Assembly (NCBI GenBank): GCA_029582155.1
Contig: CM055897.1
Span: 5,315,001-5,379,000 of the forward strand
Length of the DNA: 64,000 nt
Direction: 5' to 3'
Source: Panopea generosa
Taxonomy: Eukaryota > Mollusca > Bivalvia > Adapedonta > Hiatellidae
Part shown: piece after piece, positions 49,457 to 62,629 of the stretch
How the letters are laid out: each line of letters begins with the position of its first letter
How positions within the stretch are numbered: position 1 is the stretch's first letter
Notes under the pieces: model-generated
Seen by the model: only the letters and a program-made list of their open reading frames with translations
The model's database searches: none
Told to the model about the DNA's origin: nothing
Position numbers and translations under genes: made by a program

Positions 49457-51285
49457 AACAACGAGTTTGGGACAGAGTACATGGGATGAAAGTATCATCT
49501 TAATGAAGTTTTGAACAAGTCAGAGAATCATATGACTTTTATAGATTAGAAGTGTAGGCATATGGTGTCTGTTTTGATCATACCGACCACTTAGTGCATT
49601 AAGATGCTTTAAGTTATATGAAACATAAAGGCGCATAGCACATTGATGACCCAAGGGGTCAACTGTTAGAAGAGTAATAACAGGTGGAAGATTTAACTGG
49701 CGGTGGAAGGGAGAATCTAATAACAAGGTGAACTGTGTTACGACCTAGTGGCGTTGAAGCTGCTTCATCAGTGTTTTGTTTCATTAATAGTATAATGTAT
49801 ACTAACATGGCCAGGCTCCACATGTAGCTTGTATTGATTGTGATGTTAGAACCTACCTTTTCTGTTTCTTGATGCAATATTACACATGGGTCAATCAGCA
49901 TGTTCGTACAGTGGTTACAGAATGAGCTTTATTGTTTGTCCTTCCAACTGTTATAAGCTTTACATTCAAATGTTTGGTTGTAAAGTCTCAATTCAAATAA
50001 ACTCCCGTTTGTCTAATGCTGACAGAATGTTGAAAGTTCACCAAAGGTTTGTCCTCATAAGTGACCTTGACCTCTGTAGTATAACCCTGGCTTCCATATT
50101 ATGACCCCCCCCTCCCTACTTCCATCTTTAGTCCATTCAAGTTTGAGGTCTAAGGTCACTCTTAGATTAAAGTGAATGGAAACTGGGGCATTTGTGTGTT
50201 ATTGTTTTATAATATGGATGTTGTACTACTTCAGAATAGAAAAGTTTAATTATAGAAGTATATATATATTTGTATTCATAAACAGTCATGTACATGATAA
50301 ATTGTCTGGTCATTAAGTTATTAAACAAACTTTTTAATGAAGTTTTGAAAATAGTTGTTGGCTGATACTTCTGTACATGTTTGTGTTGTGCCTTTATTTA
50401 ATATATATACCAAAGATGGTTTGTTATTATGAATGCATGTAGTCCTCTAATTTATTGTGTGTATCAGATAATATTATATATATATTTCTTTTTATATTTT
50501 AAATGACATACATTGTAACTAAAAACTTGCTTCTATCTTGTTATATTGGCTATATGTGATGCAACAATTACTTGTGTTCATCTCAGTTTATTGGCTATAT
50601 GAGATGCAACAAATACTTGTCTTATCTCAGTTTATATGCTTAATGAGTTTGGGTACAAAATATTGTACAGTACATTACATAATTGGTTAATCTACATGTA
50701 TGTTACATTAACTTAATTGTAAAGATAAAACAATTGTATGCTATGCTATGGTATTCCTTTAATTTTTGTGTACTAGCAAATATTTACAGCATGTGTAGGT
50801 ATTTTGTGGTTAAAATATTCTCATTCGTCATATATGTAATGTTTGTCACTAGTTTTATTTGTATAATTATTTTAGTAGGAGTATGATTGAAATACCTTTA
50901 TTTTCCGATTCACTTTTCTGAGAATATTGACATAAGAAGATAGTTTAATACCACTGTCAGGTGTATAGATACACTGCTGTTCAGTTTGTCCTAGTTAAGT
51001 TCATATTGACATGGTGCTTTTATCAAACATCATTCGTATTTCCTCACTCAGTTCTCACTCAGTTTGACAATGTAACATAGTTTTGTATCAATGGATCACA
51101 TTCATTTGCTATCGAAAGAAATAATATTATGGTGTCGCTTTATTGCCAATACTAACCCGCGGAAGGAAAAACACAGTTTGTCTGAACTAGGCAATGTTAT
51201 ATATAGATGTCTTGCAGCAGATGTCCGATGTCACAATCTTCCGGACATGCTTCTTCTAGTTTTCAACAGTTCCATATAAATAAAT
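49457..51285 (+). other. Probable ACTMAP 3' UTR and downstream AT-rich DNA
   Basis: A candidate poly(A) signal aataaa is at about 49995; the transcript end cannot be fixed. Nothing else recognised; several Phe/Ile-rich short frames are noise. Confidence 0.4.
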
Positions 51286-51289
51286 AAGT

Positions 51290-51925
51290 TATTGCTATCA
51301 AATGTAATAACAATGTGTTCACATGGAATATATGTGACCATGTGTCTATATAAGATATATGTGACAATGTGTCTATATATGATACATGTGACCATGTGTC
51401 TACATATGATATATGTGACAGTGTGTCTACATATGATATATGTGACCATGTGTCTACATATGATATATGTGACAGTGTGTCCACATGATATATAATTGAC
51501 CATGAGATATATTTGACATTGTGTCTACATGTTGTATATATGTGACCATGTGTCCATATATGATATATATGACCATGTGTCCGTACATGATATTTGTGAC
51601 CATATGTCCACATGATATATGTGACTATGTGTTTTAAGTATGATATATGTGACAGTGTTTCAAACACATGGGTTATATGTGACAATGTCTCTACATACGA
51701 TATATATATTACCATGTTGTCCATATATGATATATGTGATCATGTGTCCACATATGATATATGTGACCATGTGTTTAAGTATGATATATGTGACAATGTC
51801 TCTACATACGATATATATATTACCATGTGTCCATATATGATATGTGACCATGTTTCCACATATAATATATTACAATGTATCCATATAATGATATCTGACC
51901 ATGTGTCAACATATAATAAATGTAA
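51290..51925. repeat. 27-bp minisatellite
   Basis: About 22 imperfect copies of atatgtgaccatgtgtctac followed by atatgat. It contains the palindrome CATATG and runs open in several frames on both strands (artefact). Confidence 0.92.
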
Positions 51926-52959
51926 CAAAGCAGGTAAAGGTGAGATTCAGAATCCCAAATGATTTCATTTCTTGTGTGTCTGCAAGTGATGTAAATGTGA
52001 CAAAATGAAAGTTGCTGTAATTTGATTCTTAATGTAAATTTCAACTGTATTTAGCCTTTAATTGTAATTTATAGCAAACTAGTAAGTGTGATTTGATATT
52101 TATAAAGAATAAAAATATGGCAGTAACTTTGATATAATACATGTAACAGCAATACAATAATGATATTTAATATTATTGCTTCAGTTAGTTATAAACAAAA
52201 ATGTATAATAAGTTAATTATTTTAATTCAGCACATTTATATGATCATACAAACAGGTACAGAGAGTAACTTGTAAATTGATGTAGATATTGAATTACCAG
52301 GAAGTTATATGGAAAGCTCAATGAAATTTTCCAGAAAAATTTAATAGTATCAAATGTTGATGCTTCAGTTAGAAGTTCCGAAAGTGCCACGACATTCCGT
52401 TTTTATAATCAAATGTTTCAAACTATCAAAAGTTATTATCTAGAACTGTTTAAGAAATATATATACTGAACGGAACGGCTAACCTGCCACTTTAGTATTT
52501 CCAATATCTTCATCAAAACATTGTGTAGCGTTATTCTAATCCGTATATGACAATTGCTGTCAAATTTAAGAATACAGACTTAGTCATTGTTATCCTAACT
52601 GTTCCTTCTTATTTAAGTTCAAATTCCAAGGAAATTGCTTGGATACTTTTTGAAAAATACATAAAATGTATGTTGCCGGTACATAAAATGTCAGGTGGTG
52701 GGTTAATATACACAAGAGGTCAGTTGACAGATTAGCTGTTCCTTTCAATTTATCTCCTAGTACTGGTGTTGCATAAAGTTGTAGATATATTTTATATACA
52801 TTTTATTTACTATGTCTTGTAGTTTTTAGATCATGTACATGTGTAAAAGTGAACAAGTTTAAGCATACATGGTCTTTTTCTTTTTTAAGTTTAAATTTGA
52901 TTTAATGTATACTATACCTGATAGTTCTGTGCAATAATATTCAATCCCTGCACTCAGCA

Positions 52960-53720
52960 GTCATATTCATAAAGTCTGACATTTTCCCAATTATATAACC
53001 ACTCATCTTGGACAAGTTCTTGAACTTGTCAAATCGGATAATTAATTAGTTATGACCCTTGAATTAACAAGAAAGCGTTAATTGACATGTGCATTCTAGC
53101 ACCAATATTTTCCATTTGATCTTTATCAGATGTACACAGGAGGTATATATTTGTCAGATTCTTGAACTGACAAAATTTTATAATTAATGTCTGGCCCTTG
53201 AATTGTCAAAATTTATATTATTAAACCTTATGTGCACTCTAGCAACCATATTATTCCTTTGCGACTTTATCAAACAGAAGGTATATAACCAGAATATCTC
53301 GGGGCAAGATCTTGAACAGGCCAAACTGGCACCTGGATCATCAAAAATTGGGCTATTTCAACTTGTGGTCACACTATTACACCATTCCCACTGGATCCTC
53401 ACCAAACTTACACAGTAGTTATATAACCATGATATCTCGGATAAGTTCTTGAACTGGCCATGTAGGAAAATCAATGTTGAAAATATGGTATTTGAATTTT
53501 CAGCCAAGACTTTGAACGTGCCAAATTGAACAATTAATGTCAGAGTTATGACCCTCAATTCATCCGAAATTGGCCTACATGAGATTGTTTACACAGTATC
53601 TACCAATTACCACAAGATCCCGGATAACATTTTGAAAGGGCCTAAATTGATAACAAATATCTGAGTAATGCCCCTTGAATTATCAAAAATTGATTTATTG
53701 GGTGCGATTTGTTTAAAGGT
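52960..53720 (+). repeat. Diverged interspersed tandem repeat (~150 bp units)
   Basis: Repeated ataaccatgatatctcggataagttcttgaac, ccaaattgaacaattaatg and gttatgacccttgaatt motifs. A decayed member of the bivalve-type tandem repeats seen elsewhere in the window. Confidence 0.55.
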
Positions 53721-56330
53721 TCTTATCTGGACCCAATTGAAGGGTTCTTATTATGACCGTGAAAAGAATAAAAACTCTTCTGAACTACAGCTCATTTATC
53801 TATATTTTGCATGTATGTTATGGTCCTTTACAAAGTTTATATTATGACCTTGGGGTGCATATTTGACCCATCTCAGAGGTTCATAACAGGTTTGTACTTA
53901 TTCATTTTAAGCTGCTTGTCCCAATGTATCAAAATTTCATATCAATATATTTTCTTTTTTTCACAAAGTTCAATATTCTAATGACTTACATTATGGATCA
54001 TACACTATATACATAAGACAAAAACAGAACTGTTTATTTTTGTTTGAGTGTAAAGTGCTTGTTTATTTATACAAGTGGTTGATTGTTTATTTGTACAAGA
54101 GGTCAATTAAAATGTTGTTTTTTTGGTGGTGCTTTATTTTGTTTGAAACAGATTTTGTTTTTTAATTTAATGATATAATTTTATTTTAACATTTGTGTTA
54201 TTCATTTGTATGCAATAACTAGTATTGTATTGATAAATGAAACTAACTTAACTCTGAGAACATATATCACTGACCAAAGAAAGTTATAAAGATAATTAAT
54301 TTTGGACACCGTACAAGATTTGGAATTCTGATGCAAGATCATCGTGAATTTAGACTAAGATATAGCATATATAGAAATGTTTTATATATTCCTCCATCAT
54401 CTTAATCATTTATGAAATAGACCGGATTCCAAACCTTCAGATGTTTGTTAGTGTTTCCATTCAAAGAGGATACAGAAGTTGTTAATGAGTTGCTAAAGCT
54501 ATTTAAAGTGAAAAGCAATAAAATAATAACGATTTATCGAAGTTTTAAAAGGTGAACCATTTCAGTGACATGCACAAGGCAGGTTATCTAAATTTTATAA
54601 TAAATTTTAAAAAATTCATTGAGCCTTAACAGACCAACATTACAAGAGTTGCAGTCCTTGAATCATGAAAAAATCTATTGTATAGTCCTATTTTTGGTAA
54701 AATAAAGGAAGTATAACAATACATTAGCTGTTTTACCTCTTGTGACTAGATGAAGGTGATTTTGTTTAAAGTATTTTAATGTTAACTTATTAAACTAGAC
54801 ATGGTATTTGTGGCGTACCTTCTTGTTTTTGTTTTTAATTATTTACATGTTTTTAATTATTTACATGCATGTTCAATGTACCAATTGTAAAATGAAAGTG
54901 TAGAGTTAATTTTGTTAGGGTCCTCTGCTCCACGGATGTTGTCTCACATTCATTTCGTTACTGCGGTGCAAGGTTTAAGCCAAGTTTGATCCATACACTT
55001 TTTGTAATAAAGTTTACTACATGTAGTTAGTTACAGAATGAGTGATTCTGCTTGTATCACAAGCCTTGTTTCACCAATAGAACTCGATACTATATAGATA
55101 CTATATAGATGTCATCTGTAATTTGTTACAAATAACTTTGAAACCTTTTTCAATTCCCAAGTCAGAATGTTTTGTGCATTGTAGTACTCTTGTCCCTTCC
55201 ATCAAAAAATGTTTACCTTTGTTATGGCCACCCAAAACAAACCATTGTAATGGCTACCCAGAAATAAGATAAAAATTTTCAAAGGTAAATACTATTTTAT
55301 TCATAAAGACGACTGTAAGCACTTATATTCGCCAAAAAGTATATACATGTACATTTTCATTTTATCATCAATGTAATTAGTTTTTTCACTAGTGGTGTTT
55401 TCCTACCCCTAATAGAATAATGTGTAGTTCTAACCCCATTAATACATATTCAGCAGTTAACATTCTAACATTTCAGTCGACACTTTCTACCTCTTTCATT
55501 TATTATTTATATATTACAATATATATTTTAGGGGCCAGTGAAAAAAAAAAGAAGTATTCTCGACTTACATGAATCATCCCAATAACAACCACCACCCTAT
55601 AACAAATAACAACACCACCCTATAACAAATAACAACAACCACCCTATAACAAATTTAACCTAAAAAAAACCTACCACTTTCACTACATAATTTTCCCCTT
55701 TAAGAAAATAACCACATTCCAATAATAAATAAATCCAATTAAAACCCCAAATAATAACTATTTCTCAATAATTATTTGTTTGTAATAATACCCCAAAATA
55801 GATCCCTGGGGGCTTAAGGCATTTAGCTTTAACCAGCAAAGTGTCATGGCAAAGCATGGCCTGGGCTTTGCAGAGAAAATTTAAAGTTTTGCTCTGTCAT
55901 GACCTGGTGGGGGTGGGGGGAGATTGACTGGTGCATTATCTATACTTGCTGTTTTCATACACTTCTATTAATATCCATTAACTGAAGTTCTTCTGCATGT
56001 TTATCGGCACTTAAAACATTTTTCACATTTAAACTCGCCAATATTATCACAGATGTACCCAGTTGAACACCTTTTCATTACTTTCAAATTTTAGACTTTT
56101 CGGATACAACAACGGTTTGATGTTTTTTTTTAAATTTCAATTTCTTTGTTCATTTTGAGTTACAGATGGCGTTTTTAATACATAAAATTGCCTACAAACA
56201 CTTGCTCATTTACTAAAACTTTGCCAGTTTTATCATGAACACTTCAGGCATCTTTAACACAAAGGAAAATGGACTGCAGATAGATACAAATCTCACCATA
56301 AATACTTTTTTAAGATTCTAATGAAGAGTA
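53720..56330. other. AT-rich intergenic DNA, no gene seen
   Basis: The only marked structure is a short run of caccctataacaaataacaa repeats (55590-55650) and a C/A-rich stretch to 55800. No exon-like block recognised on either strand. Confidence 0.45.
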
Positions 56331-56333
56331 CAT

Positions 56334-56490
56334 GTACAGCCAAACCCGTCTTAAGCAGCCAGGCAAGGGAAAGGTGGCCTTTTAAGACATTGTTGCTTAA
56401 TACAGGTTAATTTACTCTGAAAGCATAGAAATGGGAAATATAAACTATGGCTGCTTAATAGAGGTGACCGCTTACACAGGTTTTACTGTA
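56334..56490. repeat. MITE with TACAGYCAAACC termini, second copy
   Basis: Starts tacagccaaacccgtcttaa and ends cttacacaggttttactgta: inverted ends with TA at both tips. Same family as 2053-2235; the shared internal half-sites (aagcagcc, gctgctta) are in the opposite order. Confidence 0.65.
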
Positions 56491-57339
56491 GTTCCAAAAT
56501 ATAACTGGCCTTTTAAAGGAATATCCACTTGCAAACATGTGCATACAAACACCGATGTGATAAAAAAATTCATTTTTCACAAATAAGTGGGCTATGTTCA
56601 GTTCGCTTAAATGTTTAATTTGTTTGCAAATGTTTGATAACAAAAGTCAATTGAACATGTTCACTTAAGCGTTTGTGAACAGAGCAATTAACTCTGAGAG
56701 CTGTTGGTCGTTTTTAATCACAGGTCTTGTAGAGAAATGGTCGGATAGTGCCAAGTATGCATGTTCAACCGTGATAAAGCAGCCCAGCGTGGATAGATTG
56801 TATGTTGTTACTGGTGTTGATATTCAGCCAGTATTCATTATCATGGAAGCAATTGCTGTTAATTAAATATCTTACATGTGCTTCAGCTCGGCATAATCCC
56901 ATTCAGTGATTCAGCTTGAACATTCGTTGTGTAAATGGTATGTTCTGGAATGTTGTTTTATGTTCACTGTGTTTGTTAACATGTATAAACAATATATACC
57001 AAATAAACAATTGAACAAAGTTGTCAGATTCCTCATTTCTATGGCCATTTAATTCCAGATTTCCTTGTATAGCAAGCTACGATAGTTCCAGGGTGGTCCA
57101 AGAAACTTGGGTTCATCCCTCTGTAGTGTGACACGAAGACTTCAATATCAAGAGTTAATTCACTCATTTGAAGTTTTGTATATACACATGTATAGGAAAA
57201 GTGTATGACAAATGATACTGCCAGCGTAAGGTTTAAAACAGTTTCTCTGTGTGTGGTCTTACTCTACTTATGGCAGCGATTCGAGTAAACAGTTCTATCA
57301 CTAAAACAGAAGGCAACATGTATTAAATTTTTTCTGTAT

Positions 57340-57560
57340 TCATGTAGTTTTTTTAATGAGGCTCAACACCATTTTCAACACATTTCAGGTAACATGTGGC
57401 ATATTTAACTTTATTGGTGGAAGAAGACCTTAGAATTAATGGGAGTAGAACAACCATCCTTCCGCAAGTAACTAGCAAATTTTCTCGTATAAATTATTTT
57501 TGAACAAGCAGGACTCAAACCTCACGACCTTAGTGGCAAGATGCAAGTGATCTCAAGATG
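57340..57560 (-). repeat. tRNA-derived SINE, family B
   Basis: On the minus strand the head ends with box B-like gaggtttgagtcctgc, followed by a body with attctaaggtcttcttccacc and tatgccacatgttacc. Same family as 8118-8260 and 61045-61215. Confidence 0.55.
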
Positions 57561-58654
57561 GCACCTCGAGACATAATAGGGTAAATACCTTGCATCAAAA
57601 GGCAGTTGGAGAATGTTTGAGGTACATTCCATCAAGTAGGCTATGGCATATTTATATTGCTGAATAAAAATATATACAATTGTATATATATACATATGTT
57701 TTATTTGGGTTTATTATTTGCAGCTGGAGCGATCATGAAAGTATTGCTTCCGGGTATTAAGCCTTACAGCCAAAGTGAATAGATATTTATATTGCTGCAG
57801 GTTGAACCAAATACTTGAGTCTATGGTTAGAATGTATAAATGAAATTTCATGCTAAAATTTTTTTTTTTATTTCTGAAATATAACATGGTAATTATGTAC
57901 AGCATGTAAAAACAACACAAACTAACAATGTACAAACATGTATACTGATAAAAATAAAAAACTTCAGCTATTCATTGGGTAAACATACAAATTGTTAATA
58001 AATGAGTTATTTCAATACACATTTAATGGATAAAATACAAGAATGAACTTTGTTTATCCAAAGTTTTTAAATGAAGTTTTTGGTTCACATTTGGACATTT
58101 TTAAACATTTGTCACAATTTAGATAAGAGATTTAAAAATGTTGGTTACCAGGAAAAGATATCTCCCATTTCACTGGAAAAAGATGTTCCTTTCCAAGCTA
58201 CCATGCAGGCCAGAAAATAATTCCATAACCAAATATTTTAGATAAGAACATCCAATCCTTGTGGGGAAAAGATATTAGAAAATTGAACATGGGTAGGCCT
58301 TGTTCCTTGCATGCATCGTTCACCCTTGGTTAGGTTTGCTTTAGTATCAACACCATAGTCTCATTATGAATGTACTTGATCTCACTCTGGGTTGATGGTT
58401 CAGAACTAGTATAACCTATCATGATGCTAAATTCTAGATGGTTGTAAATCAATGTACATGTATTAATCCAGAAAATAACCAATGTCAACTAGGATACACA
58501 AAGGATCGCTCACAGGTGTACCATAAGATTCTGGTTTTCAAATCATCAGTTTCTCTTCTCTAACAAGGACCTCAGTTCTGGTGAATGCCGTGTTTGATTG
58601 AATATTTAGCATCATTTTTATGGCACTGAGAGTAAACAGACAATAAGTTAACCT

Positions 58655-58880
58655 TGCCACTCTTTCCTAGGATCCTTCAAGGTAAACCAGTACTCAAAAA
58701 CACCTGCATAAGTAACCAATATATTTCTCTTGAATAAATCATGGAATAATGACAATTAGACACAATGCCACATCTCAATCATTACCGAAACTTTGACCTT
58801 GCGGGTATTCAAACTCGAGACCCCTGGATTGAAAGTCAGACGTGCCATCGATTGAGCTAGTGAGGCTGGCTATGTAAATG
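58655..58880 (-). repeat. tRNA-derived SINE (minus strand)
   Basis: On the minus strand: gcctcactagctcaatcgat (box A-like), ctgactttcaatccagg (anticodon arm-like), gagtttgaatacccgc (box B-like), then a body with tactggtttaccttgaagg. The head is the best tRNA likeness in the window but has no proper acceptor stem and continues into SINE body. Confidence 0.6.
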
Positions 58881-59542
58881 CAGTAAAATTATTTGAAGAA
58901 AAATCCAAAATGAACCTTACTGTTATGAAGGATTCCAATAATAAAAATACAAGAGAATATCCAGTGTACAATGGATCAGGTAAATACAGATTTGCAATAG
59001 CAAGGAGTGCTGCTCTCTTGGTGACTGGAGATAATGATTTGTATTAATATGAAAATGTTCCCACCAATAATGCTCTAATCAACATAATCTTTTATGTACA
59101 AAAACAATTTTAGATAATTGTTAATAATTCTATTGATCTATAATTGTACTTTCCATCTCCCTGACACTTACACTTTGTGCTTGGAATGCTATATCAATTA
59201 AAATATCACGGTCAACTGGACATTTTCAATTAATAGGTTATACAACATTCTTCACACAATGTAAAGCCTGAAAAAAGGAATAAATATTAAAAAGAATACA
59301 CAGTGTAAAATTTCAAGTGACACACTATTTATTTCCTATAATAAATAATAATAACATGTTAAAATATTACAACAATTTAAGCTCTCCATATCATTTAGTA
59401 AAAACATTTAAATTTAAAAATTTATTTGCTGGAATATCTGTGTAATGTAATTGCTGACAACTTTTGGGACTATCCTCGTAGTGAAATTTGTTGAGGACAA
59501 TATTTTTAATAATCCATTCTAAATGATAAAAAAAATATGAAT

Positions 59543-60543
59543 CTAAGAATCAGTTTTCAGTAAATTGTTTGCATCCCTATCACCCATCTCCCCTAGAGAA
59601 GACACTGCTCCAGGTGGCCTAGGTATATCTTCTACTGGCAAATCTCCTAGTTCAGGTATGCTCTCACCACCAATATGTAATTGCTCTTGTTCCTCCATTG
59701 CTTCTATTTCTTTCTCTCTCTCCTTTGCTTCCTTCATCACATCAGTCATCCCTGCCATTGCCAACATCTTGCTTGCAATACCAACATTTTCAGTTTCATT
59801 TGGCTTTGAGCCAACAAACTCTTCTTCCACCTCATCTTCCATTGGTTCCCAAATTTTCTCCTTTGTCTTCCCTTCACCCTTTGATCGACGCTTTGATTTG
59901 ACACCATGTCCATGCTTCTCATCATCACTGTAGTCCCGACCTCGCCTCTCCTTTTCCGACTTAACTTTACCTGACCTGTGCCTTTCTCTGCTGTGAGAAT
60001 CACCAGAGCGATCTCTCTCTCTCCTTTTCTCCCTTTCTTTATCTCTCTCTCCAGCTCTGTCTTTATGGTCCCTATCCCTACTTCTATCCTTACCACGATT
60101 CCCTTCCCTACTCTTACTCCTATCCCTTTTCTTCGATTCCCCAATACTACCCTTTCTCTCTCTCTCCTCTCTTTCTTTTTTCCTCTCCTCCCTTCTTTTA
60201 TCCTTCATTTGTCTATCCTTATCTCTCTGCTCCCTCTCTTTATCCCTCTTGACTCTCTCATCCAAATCATCATCTTTAACACTCATATGTCTCTCCCTGC
60301 CACGATCATGCTTGTTTTCTTTATCATCCCAAGGTTTTGTAGGAGAAGATTTTTCAACCTTTATCCCTAGCCTGTCCCTTCTTTCTTCTCCCTCTGAGTC
60401 CCCTTCCCCCTCCCCATTGCTGTCCCTTTGGTCCTCCCCCATACTTGCGTCCCCATCATCACCTCCATCATCTTGGTCCTGTACTTGGCTCATCATCTCA
60501 GATATTTCTTCCTCTAATCTTTTGCGACGGTCTTCAATTATTT
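59543..60543 (-). CDS. PNN: PNN terminal exon (charged tract)
   Basis: Begins with two bases completing Glu after acceptor ttttgcag, then IIEDRRKRLEEEISEMM. An acidic Gly/Asp-rich region is followed by roughly 140 residues dominated by R, D, K and E, and an acidic tail. The initiator-like MTMFYIFCF upstream in this frame is intron sequence. Confidence 0.87.
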
Positions 60544-62047
60544 CTGCAAAACAAAATATGTAGAACATTGTCATTAAAGATAAGGAGTATTGATATTCGA
60601 AAATACTGGATAAAATGAAAGTAATTCACATCAACAATCCTTCAGAGCTTTGACCTAAAAATAATCCATATGATTTTCTCAATTTTCTATCCAATAATCA
60701 TAGTTTGCCACTACATCTATCATGTATGCGCATACACACCTTCTATAACCTTCTTTGTGTCCCTCAGTTTAGCTTCAGAATCATCAGTGCGGATCTTTGG
60801 CATGAAGAACAAGTGAGGTTTGGCCTTGGTGCGTATAAAGTTCTCTAGTTTTCTTGTCTCTATCACCCAATCATCATGCTGTAAGATAAACGTGAGTAGT
60901 TATCAGTGTCAATGTAACAACAATATTCAATGTCTGTAAATGTATGTCTCTGCTTAAATAATGATCATGTAAGATATTATAGAGATGATGAGATATTTAA
61001 GGCTATGCTTTGCCAATGTCAAATTTCTTTATCCCTTTCTTTTAAATGAGAGTTTAGTGCCATTTTCGACACATTTCAAATTATATACGGCATATCCAGC
61101 TATATTGGTGGAGGAAGACCTCAGAATGAATCTGATTAGAACCATCATCCTTCCATAACTTGCAGAAAATTTTTGGAGTGAGCAGGTCTTCAGACGCACC
61201 TTAGAACACTTGGCCACGAAGGACACTTTTGTCAGGTTTCACAAAGAGCTTTATCAACTGAATTTCTAGGAATCACAAATGTGATTAAGCAAAATATATA
61301 CAAAATATGTAAGCCCTTATTTTCTATTAACTAGTGCTCTCGCAGTTACTGTAGCTACATGTGTTGTATTTAATTATAAGTAAGTCGGTATCTCTAATGC
61401 CTTCATGTTAAAAGATATAAAACCTACCTGTTGTTTTGATTATCAATGTACAAAAATATTGTTTTGCTCTACATGTACTATCCTCAAGTGTAAATTTTCT
61501 TCTTTTTTTATGGTACAAAGCATTTTGATTGTGTAACTAGCTGCTTTGATCATAATATTATTTATATGTTTAGTAAAGTACAAGAAGGACTGTTTTTCTA
61601 TCCTCGAATTATACAATAATAGCTTCTTGTTATGACATCTAGAAATGTCTCCATGGGATACAAATACCCCTGCTATATTTTAATAGTAACTTTTACAGAA
61701 ACTGAAGTTGAAAAGAGGCCATAAATCCTGAACAAAACAACTGACTTTGACAAATATTGAGCTAGGCTTATACAGCTACACAGGATAAATAAATTAAATA
61801 CATAGACCTTTCAGAAGTTACATATTTCTTCAAGACTTTTTTTGCTTTACACAATGCCTGTCAATATATACAGTATTGAAAAAAGTCTTACATTCTGGGC
61901 CATTTCCATCTTCTGTTCCAGCAGTTTAATTCTAAATTGTTTTTGTCTCCGTTCCAGGAAAAGTTGCCTCCTCTCTTGTATTATCTCCTCTTTTTCCTGT
62001 TTGAATTTTTCCTCCAACTTTTTCTCTATCTTCACTCTCTGTTCTTC
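59543..62047 (-). CDS. PNN: Pinin-like protein, last three exons (partial gene)
   Basis: Nuclear-speckle/exon-junction-associated splicing protein (also known at desmosomes in vertebrates). Three minus-strand exons: 62047-61892, 60878-60740 and 60543-59543 (TAG at 59543-59545). They are GT-AG with phases 0 and 1, giving ~431 residues. The first two hold the diagnostic pinin/SDK/memA block: KEEIIQERRQLFLERRQKQ, RIKLLEQKMEMAQ, then ENFIRTKAKPHLFFMPKI. A coiled coil EIIEDRRKRLEEEISEMM follows. Then comes an acidic patch and a long charged Arg/Asp/Lys/Glu tract (RDRD/KDK-type), as in RS-like splicing factors. The C-terminus (WEPMEDEVEEEF ... MLAMAGMTDVMKEAKE) is not familiar to me. The 5' exons lie beyond 64000. 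Candidate poly(A) signals (minus AATAAA) are at 59421-59426 and 59328-59333. Confidence 0.85.
60740..60878 (-). CDS. PNN: PNN internal exon (RTKxKPHLF block)
   Basis: 46 codons plus one base, acceptor ttacag, donor gtgtgt. It reads HDDWVIETRKLENFIRTKAK, PHLFFMPKI ... TKKVIE. The IRTKAKPHLF block is characteristic of pinin. Confidence 0.9.
61045..61215 (-). repeat. tRNA-derived SINE body, family B
   Basis: Minus strand reads attctgaggtcttcctccac, caatatagctggatatgcc and gtgtcgaaaatggcacta. Matches 8118-8260 and 57340-57560; the tRNA head is degraded. It lies in a PNN intron. Confidence 0.55.
61892..62047 (-). CDS. PNN: PNN internal exon (coiled coil)
   Basis: 52 codons, phase 0 at both ends, acceptor cgcag, donor gtaaga. 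It reads EEQRVKIEKKLEEKFKQEKE, EIIQERRQLFLERRQK, LLEQKMEMAQN: the pinin coiled-coil segment. Confidence 0.88.
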
Positions 62048-62213
62048 CTGCGTTCAGAGTATTATTGCAAATATTTATTGTGTGTTGGGCATAATAAAAG
62101 CTTGAGTATTAAATCTGTACCATTATCTTAGACTTAAAGGATCTAATGTTGGAAGTTTTAATGAGTGATTTAATACTAAATACTAACTTAAATATCAAAA
62201 AAATTACAATGTT

Positions 62214-62361
62214 ATTTTACAGTGTTTTGTACAATATGGGAATATATTGTACGAGTATGTATTGTGGTGAAAAAACGCCGCAGGCGCCGAGTCCAATATG
62301 GTTTTCACCACAATACATACGAAAACAATATATTCCCATATTGTACCAAACACTGTAAAAT
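62214..62361. repeat. Long hairpin element (MITE-like, 148 bp)
   Basis: The two arms attttacagtgttttgtaca / gggaatatattgt / tatgtattgtggtgaaa and their near-perfect reverse complement surround a ~28-base GC-rich loop (aacgccgcaggcgccgagtc). The stem is about 58 bp with few mismatches. It lies in the PNN intron 165 bp upstream of the 61892-62047 exon, so it would be transcribed. Confidence 0.85.
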
Positions 62362-62629
62362 GATCTTTTTATTCTACACTTTATCTGGAAGAAATTTATG
62401 AAAAGAGTAAAGAAAAATCAGGTAAATAAACTGTGAATTCAAAGCGGCAGACAAAGGAATTTGCAGTGACAGATATTCGGATTTTCTCAACATCATCGTC
62501 ATGTGGAACATTTTGTCTGATGTTTGTTTTTATCATTGAAATTTCTACTAAATTTATTTCCTATTTTTTAAAGAGTTAGACGCCATCTTGAAAAAGTAAT
62601 GGACTGATGTTTCAGACTAGACATGCAAT

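Noticed and set aside
58800..58880. Functional tRNA gene on the minus strand
   Set aside because: Head resembles a tRNA but lacks a complete acceptor stem and is fused to a SINE body.
59565..60563. Ser/Leu-rich plus-strand ORFs opposite PNN
   Set aside because: Antisense shadows of the charged PNN exon.
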